Below are positions 49,274 through 57,576 of a stretch of DNA of 64,000 nucleotides, in pieces; the first letter of the stretch is position 1; every line of letters begins with the position of its first letter. The DNA lies in the NCBI RefSeq assembly GCF_014649915.1, contig NZ_BMTY01000010.1, positions 62,001 to 126,000 on the forward strand, in the 5' to 3' direction. The position numbers and the translations under genes were made by a program. The stretch is from Streptomyces toxytricini (lineage in GTDB: Bacteria; Actinomycetota; Actinomycetes; Streptomycetales; Streptomycetaceae). The notes under the pieces are model-generated. The model worked only from the letters and a program-made list of their open reading frames with translations. It was not told the DNA's origin and searched no databases.

Positions 49274-50784
49274 CACCGCCCGCCGCCCTCGGAGGGCGCG
49301 GAACTCCCGGGTTCGGCCGCGGCGTCGGCGGCGCCGGCGGGGGCCGGCGGGCGCGGCCCGTACGGGGTCGCCGCCTCGGGGGCCTCCGCACCGTCCGGGC
49401 CCGGGCCCGCGCCCGAACCGGGCCCGGCCGGCTCATCGGACAGGCGCCACCGGTCGCGCATCTTCAGCAGGACGACCACGAACGCCGCGAAGACCAGGAC
49501 GTACACCACGGCCACCAGGGCGAACACCGTCCACAGGGCGCTGGAGCGGGTCGGGGTCACGGCCTCGGCCACGCGCATGTGCCCGTAGACGATCCACGGC
49601 TGGCGGCCCACCTCTGTGGTGATCCAGCCGCATTCGACGGCGACGACCGATCCGACGCCCGCGCAGGCGGCTCCCCGGTAGAACCACCGGGAGCGGGGCG
49701 GGCGCCGGTGCCGCAGCCAGGCCAGCCCGTACCAGGCGGCGAGCAGGGCGAGCGCCGAGCCGATGCAGACCATGACGTCGAAGGCGCAGTGGGCGATGGT
49801 GGCCTGCGTGGCGTTCGGCCGGTCGGCCGCCGGCACGGCGGTCAGGCCCTGCACCACGGTGTCCGGGCTGAAGCCGGCGAGGATGGAGTCGAGCTGGGGG
49901 AACTTGATGCCGCCGGTGATCGACCCGTCGGGGTGCAGGCGGCCGAAGAGGTACTCCGGCACGTGGCTGTCGGTCTCCCAGACGATCTCCATCGCCGCGA
50001 ACTTCACGGGCTGCTCGCGGAAGACCGCCCGGGTGATCGAGTCGCCCAGGAACAGCTGCACGGGGGTGGCCGCGGCGGCGAGGGTGAACGGCACGGTGAA
50101 ACCGAGGCGGTGGTACCGGTCGCGGCGCCCCCGCAGCCACCCGACGGCGTAGACGCCGGCCACGACGTAGCCCGCCGTCATCAGCATCGCCACCACGAAA
50201 TGCCAGTACTGGGGGCCGAACATCGGGGTGAAGACCGCCTTCCAGACGTCCACGTCGACCGGGTCGCCCCGCGAGTCGAGCGTGAAGCCCTGCGGCGTGT
50301 TCATCCAGGCGTTCGCGGACAGGATGCCGAAGGCCCCGAGCAGCGCCGCGGCCGGCAGCGGCAGCCCGAGCAGGAAGTGGGTGCGCGGCGGCAGCCTGCG
50401 CCAGCCGTACAGGTAGATGGCGATGAGCACCGCTTCGAGGAAGAAGGCCCAGGCCTCCACGCCGAAGCCGACGCCGAACACGTCACCCCACCGGCCCATC
50501 AGCCCCGGCCACAGCAGCCCGAACTCGAAGGACAGCACGGTTCCGGTGACGACGCCGATCGCGAACTGCACGGCCATCACGGCCGACCAGCGCCGGGCCA
50601 GCAGCAGGGCCACCGGGTCGCCGCGGCGCAGCCCGCGGTGGTGCATGACCAGGGTGATCAGCGGCAGCGCCACTCCCATCGGCACCAGGATGATGTGCGA
50701 GGCGAGGGTGAACGCCATCAGCTGCCGGGCCGGGAGGAGTTGGGCGGGGGCGTCGGCCGCCAGAAGGTGGACCGTGGTGTGCAT
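49273..50784 (-). CDS. cydA: cytochrome bd quinol oxidase subunit I
   Basis: 503 residues, nine membrane helices. Haem ligands in RQLMAFTLASHIILVPMG (His near 29) and GPQYWHFVVAMLM (His near 190), the haem b558 Met further on, and the family motif GRQPWIVYGHMR near 395. The segment after VKFAAMEIVWETDSH is short, so this is the short Q-loop (CioA-like) type. It reduces O2 to water with quinol at low oxygen tension. A long Pro/Ala/Gly-rich tail ends the protein. ATG at 50784 follows GAGGAG. Confidence 0.93.
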   Translation of the reverse strand: MHTTVHLLAADAPAQLLPARQLMAFTLASHIILVPMGVALPLITLVMHHRGLRRGDPVALLLARRWSAVMAVQFAIGVVTGTVLSFEFGLLWPGLMGRWGDVFGVGFGVEAWAFFLEAVLIAIYLYGWRRLPPRTHFLLGLPLPAAALLGAFGILSANAWMNTPQGFTLDSRGDPVDVDVWKAVFTPMFGPQYWHFVVAMLMTAGYVVAGVYAVGWLRGRRDRYHRLGFTVPFTLAAAATPVQLFLGDSITRAVFREQPVKFAAMEIVWETDSHVPEYLFGRLHPDGSITGGIKFPQLDSILAGFSPDTVVQGLTAVPAADRPNATQATIAHCAFDVMVCIGSALALLAAWYGLAWLRHRRPPRSRWFYRGAACAGVGSVVAVECGWITTEVGRQPWIVYGHMRVAEAVTPTRSSALWTVFALVAVVYVLVFAAFVVVLLKMRDRWRLSDEPAGPGSGAGPGPDGAEAPEAATPYGPRPPAPAGAADAAAEPGSSAPSEGGGR

Positions 50785-51015
50785 CGCGCTCCTCGCCTCG
50801 CCGGGTGGACCGGTCCCGGCCGGCGGGGGTATCTCGGCCGCAGCCCGGGTCCGGTACGCCACGGAAGCACCCTCTGCGCCGATCGGGGGCCCGGGCGGCG
50901 TGGTCTTGGCCCACGCGGACCAGCGGCAACGCCCGCTCGGAGTACACCCGCGGGCGCGCGGCGGGGGAGGGGCGGGCGCACAGGCCCCGGCCGGTGACGG
51001 CCGGGGCCTGCGAGG

Positions 51016-51405
51016 TCAGGAGGGCCAGCCGCCGTACGGGACGGTGATCAGTTCCATGGCGTGGCCCGCCGGGTCCATGAAGTAGACCCCGCGGCCGCCG
51101 TCGTTGTGGTTGATCTGCCCCGGAAGGCGCCGCTGCGGGTCGGCGTAGTGCTCGATGCCGCCCTCGCGGATCTTCGCGTACGCGGCGTCGAACTCGTCCT
51201 CGGAGACGAGGAAGGCGTAGTGCTGCGGGGTGATGGCGTCCTCGGGGACCGAGGCGAAGTCCAGGGTGACTCCGTCGGCCAGGCCGACCGCGATGAAGGG
51301 GCCCCACTCCCCGGTGATGTCGAGGCCGAGGAGATCCGCGAAGAAGGCGGCGGACTCCCGGTTGTCCCGGGCGTGGACGATGGTGTGGTTGAAGCGAACC
51401 GACAA
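51016..51405 (-). CDS. VOC-family glyoxalase/bleomycin-resistance-type protein
   Basis: 129 residues: SVRFNHTIVHARDNRESAAF then FADLLGLDI, QHYAFLVSEDEFDAAYAKIR and GRGVYFMDPAGHAMELITVP. Metal ligands (His in NHTIVH, His in QHYAF, Glu in MELI) are in place, so it may bind a divalent metal. The start TTG at 51405 has GGAGG at seven bases; an ATG at 51441 with GGGGGAGG is an alternative that adds 12 residues. Divergent from the membrane protein at 51657. Confidence 0.85.
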   Translation of the reverse strand: MSVRFNHTIVHARDNRESAAFFADLLGLDITGEWGPFIAVGLADGVTLDFASVPEDAITPQHYAFLVSEDEFDAAYAKIREGGIEHYADPQRRLPGQINHNDGGRGVYFMDPAGHAMELITVPYGGWPS

Positions 51406-51656
51406 AGGAATGCCTCCAAGGGCATGTCCCGGCACCTCCATGCCTCCCCCGGACGGTGACCGGCACGCGATGCTGCAGGGGATCATACGCGGAACCATCG
51501 GCGGGGCAAGCGGCGGCAGTCGGCCCGCCCGCCGACCCGGCGCCCGCACCGCGGCCGCGCGGCCCATACAGAAATCCGACAGGAAAGTCTCGTAAGGTGC
51601 GGCAGGTCGGACATTCAGCCCGAAAAGGGCGGAGTACCTCGACCGGAAGGACCGTC

Positions 51657-52226
51657 GTGACCGCCGAGCCCCCGACCGCCGGCCCGCACGCCCCGCAGCC
51701 CGTGGCCCCCGACGCCGAGCGGGCGGCCCGGGCCGGGCGCCCCCGGCACGACCATGCCGCGGACTGGATGTTCTGCGGCGTCTACGGCACGGTCCTGGCC
51801 AGCGGCCTGCTCGCCGCCCTGGACGAGAAAGGCGGCACGTACACGCCCTTCAGCGACGCGAGCTGGGTGCTGGTCACCGCGATCACCGCCGCCTTGGCCC
51901 ACGGCTACGCCCACCACATGTCCGGGCACCGGCAGGACCCCTCCCCGCGGCGATGGCGCCTGCTCGCGGTCGAGCTGTGGCACGAGTGGCCGATGGTGGC
52001 GGCCGCCCTGCCGACCGTGCTGCTGCTCGTCCTCGCGGGCGTCTTCGGCTGGGAGGCCCCCGGCACCACCGCCGCCGGCCTCGGCCTCAACACCGCGCTG
52101 CTCTTCGGCTGGGGCACGGCCCTCTCGCTGCGCCGGGGCTCCCGGCTCCCGTCCGCCCTTGCCGTCGGCGCCGCGGACGCCGCCATCGGATTCGCGATCA
52201 TCGTGGCGAACGCCCTGATCAAGTAG
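51657..52226 (+). CDS. four-helix membrane protein of unknown function
   Basis: 189 residues. After a Pro/Ala-rich cytoplasmic start, four hydrophobic segments: GVYGTVLASGLLAALDE, SWVLVTAITAALAHGYAHHM, MVAAALPTVLLLVLAGVFGW and LNTALLFGWGTALSL, then AAIGFAIIVANALIK at the C-terminus. The His pair in GYAHHMSGH could bind a metal. Not recognised. GTG at 51657 follows GGAAGGACC. Confidence 0.72.
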   Translation: MTAEPPTAGPHAPQPVAPDAERAARAGRPRHDHAADWMFCGVYGTVLASGLLAALDEKGGTYTPFSDASWVLVTAITAALAHGYAHHMSGHRQDPSPRRWRLLAVELWHEWPMVAAALPTVLLLVLAGVFGWEAPGTTAAGLGLNTALLFGWGTALSLRRGSRLPSALAVGAADAAIGFAIIVANALIK

Positions 52227-52274
52227 GGCCGCCACGGCGCCCCCCCCGGCGGCGCAGCCGGCCCCGGCGGCGCG

Positions 52275-52829
52275 TCAGGACTCCACCACCTCGACGTGGT
52301 CGCCGACCGCGACCACCAGCACCCGCGTCCCCGGCCCGGTCGTCCGCCAACGGTGCCGGACACCGCCGGACAGCAGCAGCGTGTCCCCGCGCCCCAGCCG
52401 GTGCACCCGCCCCTCGGCCTCCACCTCCACCGAGCCGTCCGCCACGTACACCAGCTCGTCGTTGCGGTGCCGGAACTCCCGGTCCGCCTCGTGCGCGCCG
52501 ACGAACTCCAGCGCGTGCAGCTGGTGCCGGCCCCGCACCACCGGCCGCACCTGCGCCGCCCCGTCGAGCCCGCTGTCGTCGGAGGCACGCACCACGTCGA
52601 CCGCCCGGGTCTCGTCCGAAGCGGCGAAGAGCTGCACCGCCGTCGTCTCCAGGGCGTCCGCGATGCGCTGCAGCGAGCGCATGCTCGGCCGCGCCCGGTC
52701 GTTCTCGATCTGGCTCAGGAACGGGGCCGAGAGCCCGCTGCGCCCCGCGACCGCGGCGAGCGTCAGGTCGAGGGCCCGGCGCCGCCGCCGCACGGCAGCC
52801 CCCACCCTCGGTGCGTCCCCGGTCCCCAT
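52275..52829 (-). CDS. XRE-family regulator with C-terminal cupin
   Basis: 184 residues. Helix-turn-helix LDLTLAAVAGRSGLSAPFLS then QIENDRARPSMRSLQRIADA, followed by a cupin sensor ELVYVADGSVEVEAEGRVHR and LGRGDTLLLSGGVRHRWRTT. This is the MerR/XRE-cupin type that senses a small metabolite. It is divergent from the arylsulfotransferase-like gene and probably controls it and the permease (inference from layout). ATG at 52829 follows GGAAGG. Confidence 0.87.
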   Translation of the reverse strand: MGTGDAPRVGAAVRRRRRALDLTLAAVAGRSGLSAPFLSQIENDRARPSMRSLQRIADALETTAVQLFAASDETRAVDVVRASDDSGLDGAAQVRPVVRGRHQLHALEFVGAHEADREFRHRNDELVYVADGSVEVEAEGRVHRLGRGDTLLLSGGVRHRWRTTGPGTRVLVVAVGDHVEVVES

Positions 52830-52930
52830 GGTGTCCCGTCCTTCCCCGCCCGGCGGCACGTTCCCCCTGGCCCGGGGGCGCCTGAGGGCACCCTACGCGG
52901 CCCGCGCCGCGCAACCGCAGACGGTTTCGC

Positions 52931-52968
52931 ACTGCCGTCACACTGCCGTCACATGCGGGCCCTACGGT
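52931..52968 (+). promoter_or_regulatory. tandem 11-bp direct repeat and -10 box upstream of 53016 gene
   Basis: ACTGCCGTCAC is repeated back to back at 52931-52941 and 52942-52952, followed by TACGGT at 52963-52968, a likely -10 box. The direct repeats sit at the -35 position, where the divergent XRE-cupin regulator could bind. The leader that follows (52975-53005) is unusually AT-rich for this region. Confidence 0.55.
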
Positions 52969-53015
52969 CAAAGCCAGTTGCTCCCATCAAAGAAAATTTG
53001 ACGAAGGACGTGCGC

Positions 53016-54140
53016 GTGCCCGCCATCGACCAGAACTCACGCCGCCGGCGCCCCACCGGCCTCATCGCCCTCGACGAGACGGCCGCCTTCGCCGGCCACA
53101 CCCTCTTCGCCCCGCTCACCGGCAGCGGCGCGACCTACCTCATCGACCTCCACGGCCGCACCGTCCACCAGTGGAAGCTCCCGTACCGGCCCGGCCGCCA
53201 CGCCAGGCTCCTCGGCGACGGAACCCTCGCCTACAACGGCGTACTCCCCGGCGAGGAGGCGCTGTTCCCCATGTGGCACAAGTACCGGGGCGGCGCCATG
53301 CTCCACGCCGCCCCCGACGGCCGCATCCTGCGCGAACACCACGACCCCCTCCAGCACCACGACGCCCACCACCTCGACGACGGGCGCATCCTCTACACCG
53401 CCCTGGAGCCGCTCACCGGCCCCGACGCCGCGGCCGTACAGGGCGGAGTGCCCGGCTCCGAAGCGGCCGGCGGCACCGTCTGGGCCGACACCATCAAGGA
53501 GGTCGGCCCGGACGGCACCCTGCTCTGGTCCTGGCGCGCCTCCGACCACCTCGACCGCGCGTCCTTCCCCCTGCACGAGGCGTACGCCCGCGAGCACTGG
53601 CCGCTGGTCAACAGCGTCACCCCGCTGCGGGACGGCAACATCCTCGCCAGCCTGCGCAGCGTCTCCGCCGTCGTCGTCATCAGCCGCGCGACCGGCGACG
53701 TCCTCTGGCGCAGCCGCCCCGGCACGGTAAGCCAGCAGCACGCCCCCACCGAACTCGACGACGGCCGCCTCCTCGTCTTCGACAACGGCGTCTTCCGCCC
53801 CGGCCACGACGTCCCCCACTCCCGCGTCGTCGAGATCGACCGGGCCGGCGGCGACGTCGTATGGGAGTACCACGACCCCGCCCGCGAGTTCTTCTTCGCC
53901 CCCTTCATGGGATCGGCGCAGCGCCTCCCGAACGGCAACACCCTCGTCACCGACTCGCCCTCCGGCCGGCTCTTCGAGGTCACCCCGGACGGCTACCTGT
54001 GCTGGGAGTACGTGGTCCCGTACTTCGCCGGCTACGGCGAGAGCGAGGTCCGCGGCCTCTTCCCCTCCGAGCCCAACGCGGTCTTCCGGGCCTACCGCTA
54101 CGCCGTGGCCGACATCCCCTGGCTGGAGGCGGACGCGTGA
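53016..54140 (+). CDS. arylsulfotransferase (ASST)-family protein
   Basis: 374 residues. A six-bladed propeller of the ASST type: FAPLTGSGATYLIDLHGRTV, HDAHHLDDGRILYTALEPL, LLWSWRASDHLD, QQHAPTELDDGRLLVFDNGV and AQRLPNGNTLVTDSPSGRLF. The paired H-D-A-H-H and H-A-P-T-E-L motifs match known ASST active-site positions. No signal peptide is present, so it is cytoplasmic, unlike periplasmic PAPS-independent ASST. Reaction inferred from the family. GTG at 53016 follows AAGGA. It overlaps the permease gene (GTGA). Confidence 0.82.
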   Translation: MPAIDQNSRRRRPTGLIALDETAAFAGHTLFAPLTGSGATYLIDLHGRTVHQWKLPYRPGRHARLLGDGTLAYNGVLPGEEALFPMWHKYRGGAMLHAAPDGRILREHHDPLQHHDAHHLDDGRILYTALEPLTGPDAAAVQGGVPGSEAAGGTVWADTIKEVGPDGTLLWSWRASDHLDRASFPLHEAYAREHWPLVNSVTPLRDGNILASLRSVSAVVVISRATGDVLWRSRPGTVSQQHAPTELDDGRLLVFDNGVFRPGHDVPHSRVVEIDRAGGDVVWEYHDPAREFFFAPFMGSAQRLPNGNTLVTDSPSGRLFEVTPDGYLCWEYVVPYFAGYGESEVRGLFPSEPNAVFRAYRYAVADIPWLEADA

Positions 54141-55498
54141 CCGCCACACCGCCCCCCGCCTCCGCCCCCTCCTCCCGCACCCGCCCCGATCCCGACGCCG
54201 TGGACGCGCCCGTGCCCCTGCGGCGGCTGGTGCCGCTGTCCGCGCAGCACGTCCTCGCGATGATCGCCGCACCCGTCTCCACCGTCTTCCTCGTCGCGGG
54301 CACCCTGGACATGCCGCCCGGCGCCACGGCCTCCCTCCTCAGCGCCGTCCTCCTGCTGTGCGGGGCGGGCGCCCTGCTCCAGTCCCTCGGGGTGTGGCGG
54401 ATCGGCGGCCGCCTCCCGTTCGTCATGCTCCCCGGCGGCGCCGCCACCGCCCTCTTCCTCCAGATCGCCCAGGAGCACGGCGCACCCACCGCCGCCGGAG
54501 CCGTCCTCCTGGCCGCCGCCCTGCTCCTGGCCGTGCTGCCGCTGTACGCACGCGTCGTACGGCTCTTCCCGCCCCTCGTCATGGGCGTGACCGTGCTCCT
54601 CATCGGCATCGCCATGATCCGGGTCGCCGCCCGGCTCGTCACCGGCCCGGACGGCACGGGCGAGCCCCGCGCAGTGCTCCTCGCCGCGCTGACCGTCGCG
54701 GCGACCGTCGCCGCGTACGTGTTCCTGCGCGGCGTCTGGCGCCAGACGTCCGTCCTCATCGGCATGGCGGCGGGCACCGCCGCGGCGGTCGCGACCGGCC
54801 TGGGCGCCTTCACGCCCGCGGCCGGCAGCGGCTTCGCACTGCCCGCGCTCCTGCCCTTCGGCGCGCCCCGCTTCGACGTCGTCGCCGCCCTCCCGCTGCT
54901 CGTGTTCAGCCTCACCACACTGGCCGAGATCACCGGGCAGACCGTGCTCAACAGCGAAACCGTCGGCCGCACCCCCGACCCGGCACGCGACGTCCCGCGC
55001 GTCGCACGCGCCGACGCGCTGGTGTCGCTGGCCGGAGGGCTGTTCGGCACGTCCGTGATGGTCACCAGCGCCGAGAACATCGGCATCGGCCGGCTCACCG
55101 GCGTCCGCAGCCGCTTCGTGACGGCGGGCGCCGGGGCGCTCCTGGTCGCCCTCGGCCTGGCGACACCGGTGTCCCGTGCGCTGGCCGGCATACCCGAGGC
55201 GGTCGTCGGAGGCTCCGCGCTCGTCGTCTACGCGGTGATCGCCGTGATGGGCGTCGAGATGCTCCGCCGCGCGGACCTCTCCGGCACCGGCAGCGGCACG
55301 CTGACCGCCTCGATCGCCCTGGCGGTTGGGCTGCTGCCGCTGCTCGCCCCGGACCTCTACGCCGGCTTCCCCGGATGGGCCCGCACGATCCTCGGCAGCG
55401 GCGTCGTCGCCGGCACGGTGACGGCGGTCCTCCTGGGCGCCCTGCTGCCCCGAGGGGCCCGCCCGGGCCCCCTGCCGGTCCCGCCCGCACGCGAATGA
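54137..55498 (+). CDS. nucleobase:cation symporter-2 family permease
   Basis: 453 residues, about 12 to 14 membrane segments. LSAQHVLAMIAAPVSTVFLV, LPFVMLPGGAATAL (the NCS2 region 1), TTLAEITGQTVLNSETVGRT and GTSVMVTSAENIGIGRLTGV (the family signature with N-x-G) identify an uracil/xanthine-type permease. It probably imports a purine or a related ring compound with protons. Coupled to the arylsulfotransferase-like gene by a GTGA overlap and GGAGG site, so both may handle one compound. Confidence 0.88.
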   Translation: MTATPPPASAPSSRTRPDPDAVDAPVPLRRLVPLSAQHVLAMIAAPVSTVFLVAGTLDMPPGATASLLSAVLLLCGAGALLQSLGVWRIGGRLPFVMLPGGAATALFLQIAQEHGAPTAAGAVLLAAALLLAVLPLYARVVRLFPPLVMGVTVLLIGIAMIRVAARLVTGPDGTGEPRAVLLAALTVAATVAAYVFLRGVWRQTSVLIGMAAGTAAAVATGLGAFTPAAGSGFALPALLPFGAPRFDVVAALPLLVFSLTTLAEITGQTVLNSETVGRTPDPARDVPRVARADALVSLAGGLFGTSVMVTSAENIGIGRLTGVRSRFVTAGAGALLVALGLATPVSRALAGIPEAVVGGSALVVYAVIAVMGVEMLRRADLSGTGSGTLTASIALAVGLLPLLAPDLYAGFPGWARTILGSGVVAGTVTAVLLGALLPRGARPGPLPVPPARE

Positions 55499-55517
55499 GC
55501 CGGCTTCCCGGGGCGCG

Positions 55518-56357
55518 TCAGTCCAGCGGCACCACCGCGACGGGCGCCGGGCTGTGGTGGACGGCGGCATGGGCGACGGGACCGACGTGCGGACCGAGCG
55601 GCAGCCTGCGGGTCCGGCGGCCGACGGCCAGCAGGGTCGCACCCTTCGCCGCGTCCACGAGCCGGGCGCCCGCCGCGCCGGTGACGGCCTCGTGGCCGAC
55701 CCGCACCCCGGGGTACGTCTTCCGCCACGGCTCCAGGAGCTCCTCCAGGGCCTCGGCCGCCCGCTGCCCGAGCTCGTCGCCGATGTGCGGGTCCACCACC
55801 CCGGCGTACACGTAGACCGGGGGCAGGCTCCAGCAGTGCAGGACGTGCAGCGTGCCGCCCCGGCGCGCGGCCTCGGTGAACGCGAAGCCGAGGAGCCGGT
55901 CGCTGTGGTGCGCGAGGTCGATCCCCGCGACGATCCCGCCGTCCGGGGCCGGCCCGCCGCCGTCGTCGGGGGCGCGCACCAGCACGACCGGATGGCGGGC
56001 CGCGGCGACGACGCCAAGCGCCACCGAGCCGGCGAGGAACCCGCCGAGGGCCCCGAGCCCCCGCGAGCCCAGCACCGTCAGCTCCGAATCGTCCGCGGCC
56101 CGGCCCAGCACCTCCTCGGGCCGGCCCCGGACGCAGCGCACGTCCACCTCCAGGACCGCGCCCCCGCCGCGCGCCCGCTCGGCGGCGGCCGCGAGGAGCG
56201 CCGCGGCGCCGCCGTCCGGGTCCGCGGACCGCGCCCCCGCCTCCACGTGCAGCAACTGCAGCGGCACATCGCGCAGCACCGCCTCGCGCGCCGCCCACGC
56301 GACCGCCGCGAGGCTCCCGGGTGAGCCGTCCACGCCCACCGTGACCTGGGCCGTCAT
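55518..56357 (-). CDS. universal stress protein, tandem UspA domains
   Basis: 279 residues: two UspA domains. First VTVGVDGSPGSLAAVAWAAR, GSRGLGALGGFLAGSVALGV; second GIVAGIDLAHHSDRLLGFAF and VGRRTRRLPLGPHVGPVAHA. The G-x2-G-x9-G-(S/T) ATP-binding signature is intact in the first domain and altered in the second. Such proteins bind ATP and help survival in hypoxia or stasis. ATG at 56357 follows GAGGAGG. Its promoter region holds a pair of GGGCC-type boxes. Confidence 0.9.
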   Translation of the reverse strand: MTAQVTVGVDGSPGSLAAVAWAAREAVLRDVPLQLLHVEAGARSADPDGGAAALLAAAAERARGGGAVLEVDVRCVRGRPEEVLGRAADDSELTVLGSRGLGALGGFLAGSVALGVVAAARHPVVLVRAPDDGGGPAPDGGIVAGIDLAHHSDRLLGFAFTEAARRGGTLHVLHCWSLPPVYVYAGVVDPHIGDELGQRAAEALEELLEPWRKTYPGVRVGHEAVTGAAGARLVDAAKGATLLAVGRRTRRLPLGPHVGPVAHAAVHHSPAPVAVVPLD

Positions 56358-56414
56358 GGCATGCCTCCTCGGGGGTTCCGTATCCAGCCTGCCCCGCCGC
56401 CACGGCCGCGGCCA

Positions 56415-56451
56415 GGGCCCGAGCGGGCTGTACGGGGGCCCGAACGGCCCC
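56415..56451 (-). promoter_or_regulatory. pair of GGGCC-type boxes upstream of the USP gene
   Basis: GGGCCCGAGCGGGCT (56415-56429, imperfect) and GGGGCC-CGAAC-GGCCCC (56435-56451). Starts are 20 bases apart. The same pair layout recurs at three other places in this island and resembles DosR/OsdR-type dormancy boxes. The region also feeds the divergent DMT transporter. Confidence 0.6.
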
Positions 56452-56535
56452 TCCGCGGCCGCGGGACGGCAGCCGCACCGTCCCGCGCGCGTGTCGCGTA
56501 CGACCGCGGCCCGCCCCGATGGCGATAGTCGGCGC

Positions 56536-57387
56536 ATGGACACCGCAGTGGCGGTGGCGGCCGCTCTGCTGTCCGCCGCCGCCTTCGGCTTCGCGTCCGT
56601 CCTCCAGCAGAAGGCGGCGCAGCAGGCGCCCGCGCAGGAGGCCCTGCGGCTGCGCCTGCTGCTCGGGCTGGCCCGCCGGCCCGCCTGGCTGGCCGGCATG
56701 GCCCTCGTCGTCCTCTCGTACGCCCTCCTCGGCATCGCCCTCGCCTTCGGGCCCCTCGTGCTGGTGCAGCCGCTGGCCGCCACCGACCTCCTCTTCGCGC
56801 TGCCGCTGCTCGCCCGCCGCCGCGGGATGCCGCTGACCCGGCGGGACGTGGCGGGGATCGCCTGCACGGCCGGAGGCATCGCCATGTTCCTCGCGGTGCT
56901 CCCGCCGGCAAAGACCTCGCCGGTGCCGACCGCGGGCGAATGGCTGCCGCTGCTGCTCGGCATCGGCGGGGCGGTGACCGTCCTGGCGGCCGTGGGCCGC
57001 CGGAGCCGCGCGGCGGCCCGGACGGCCCTCTACGCGATCGCCGCCGCCCTGATGTTCGCGCTGCTGGACAGCCTGACTAAGAGCGCGGGCGGGCGGTTCC
57101 GCGGCGACGGGCTCGACGGGTTCGGGCACTGGGAGCCGTACGCGGTCGTCCTCATCGGCGTGATCGGGCTGGTGCTGTCCCAGAGCTCCTACCAGGCGGG
57201 CTCCCTCGCGATCAGCCTGCCGATCATCGACTGCCTCGAACCGGTCGGCGCGGTGCTGATCGGCGTCGCCCTCTTCGGGGAGCAGCTGGCCACCTCGCCC
57301 GGGGCGCTCGCGGTCCAGGCGGTGGGCGCCGCGACGGCGGTCGCGGGCATCGTCGTCCTCGACAGGTCGCCGCTGGCCCGTGCCTGA
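56536..57387 (+). CDS. DMT-superfamily (EamA-like) transporter
   Basis: 283 residues with nine to ten membrane helices: VAAALLSAAAFGFASVLQQK, GPLVLVQPLAATDLLFALPL, TLYAIAAALMFAL-type segments and LPIIDCLEPVGAVLIGVALF then GEQLA. The DMG/DUF-type layout matches EamA-like permeases (often magnesium-transporter-NIPA-like in actinobacteria). Substrate unknown. ATG at 56536 seems leaderless, with GATAGT 7 to 12 bases before it. Confidence 0.83.
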   Translation: MDTAVAVAAALLSAAAFGFASVLQQKAAQQAPAQEALRLRLLLGLARRPAWLAGMALVVLSYALLGIALAFGPLVLVQPLAATDLLFALPLLARRRGMPLTRRDVAGIACTAGGIAMFLAVLPPAKTSPVPTAGEWLPLLLGIGGAVTVLAAVGRRSRAAARTALYAIAAALMFALLDSLTKSAGGRFRGDGLDGFGHWEPYAVVLIGVIGLVLSQSSYQAGSLAISLPIIDCLEPVGAVLIGVALFGEQLATSPGALAVQAVGAATAVAGIVVLDRSPLARA

Positions 57388-57472
57388 CCACGGCGCCGGC
57401 GGCAGACGCCCCGCCCCGGGCCCGCCGCCGGCGCCCCGGTTGCGGCGGCGCGGCGGCGCGACACCCTGGAAA

Positions 57473-57507
57473 GGGCCCACCGGCCCCCGGAGGGGCCCGA
57501 CCGGCCC
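57473..57507 (+). promoter_or_regulatory. pair of GGGCC-type boxes upstream of the alcohol dehydrogenase
   Basis: GGGCC-CACC-GGCCC (57473-57486) and GGGCC-CGACC-GGCCC (57493-57507), starts 20 bases apart, 70 to 104 bases before the dehydrogenase start. Same arrangement as at 56415, 63103 and 63697. Confidence 0.65.
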
Positions 57508-57576
57508 GAGCGCGGCGCCGGGCCCGCAGGACAGCCTGGCATCGACACCTCCGTGCACAAGAGAGGAGGCCGCGCC

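Noticed and set aside
50785..50930. GGACCGGTCC and TGGCCC-type repeats upstream of cydA considered as dormancy boxes or a Rex site
   Set aside because: They do not follow the paired 20-bp layout seen in the stress island, and no TGTGA-type Rex palindrome is visible.
57388..57576. GGGCC boxes interpreted as hairpin terminators
   Set aside because: Arms are only five bases, they occur in pairs at fixed spacing, and they sit upstream of starts, so a regulatory role fits better.
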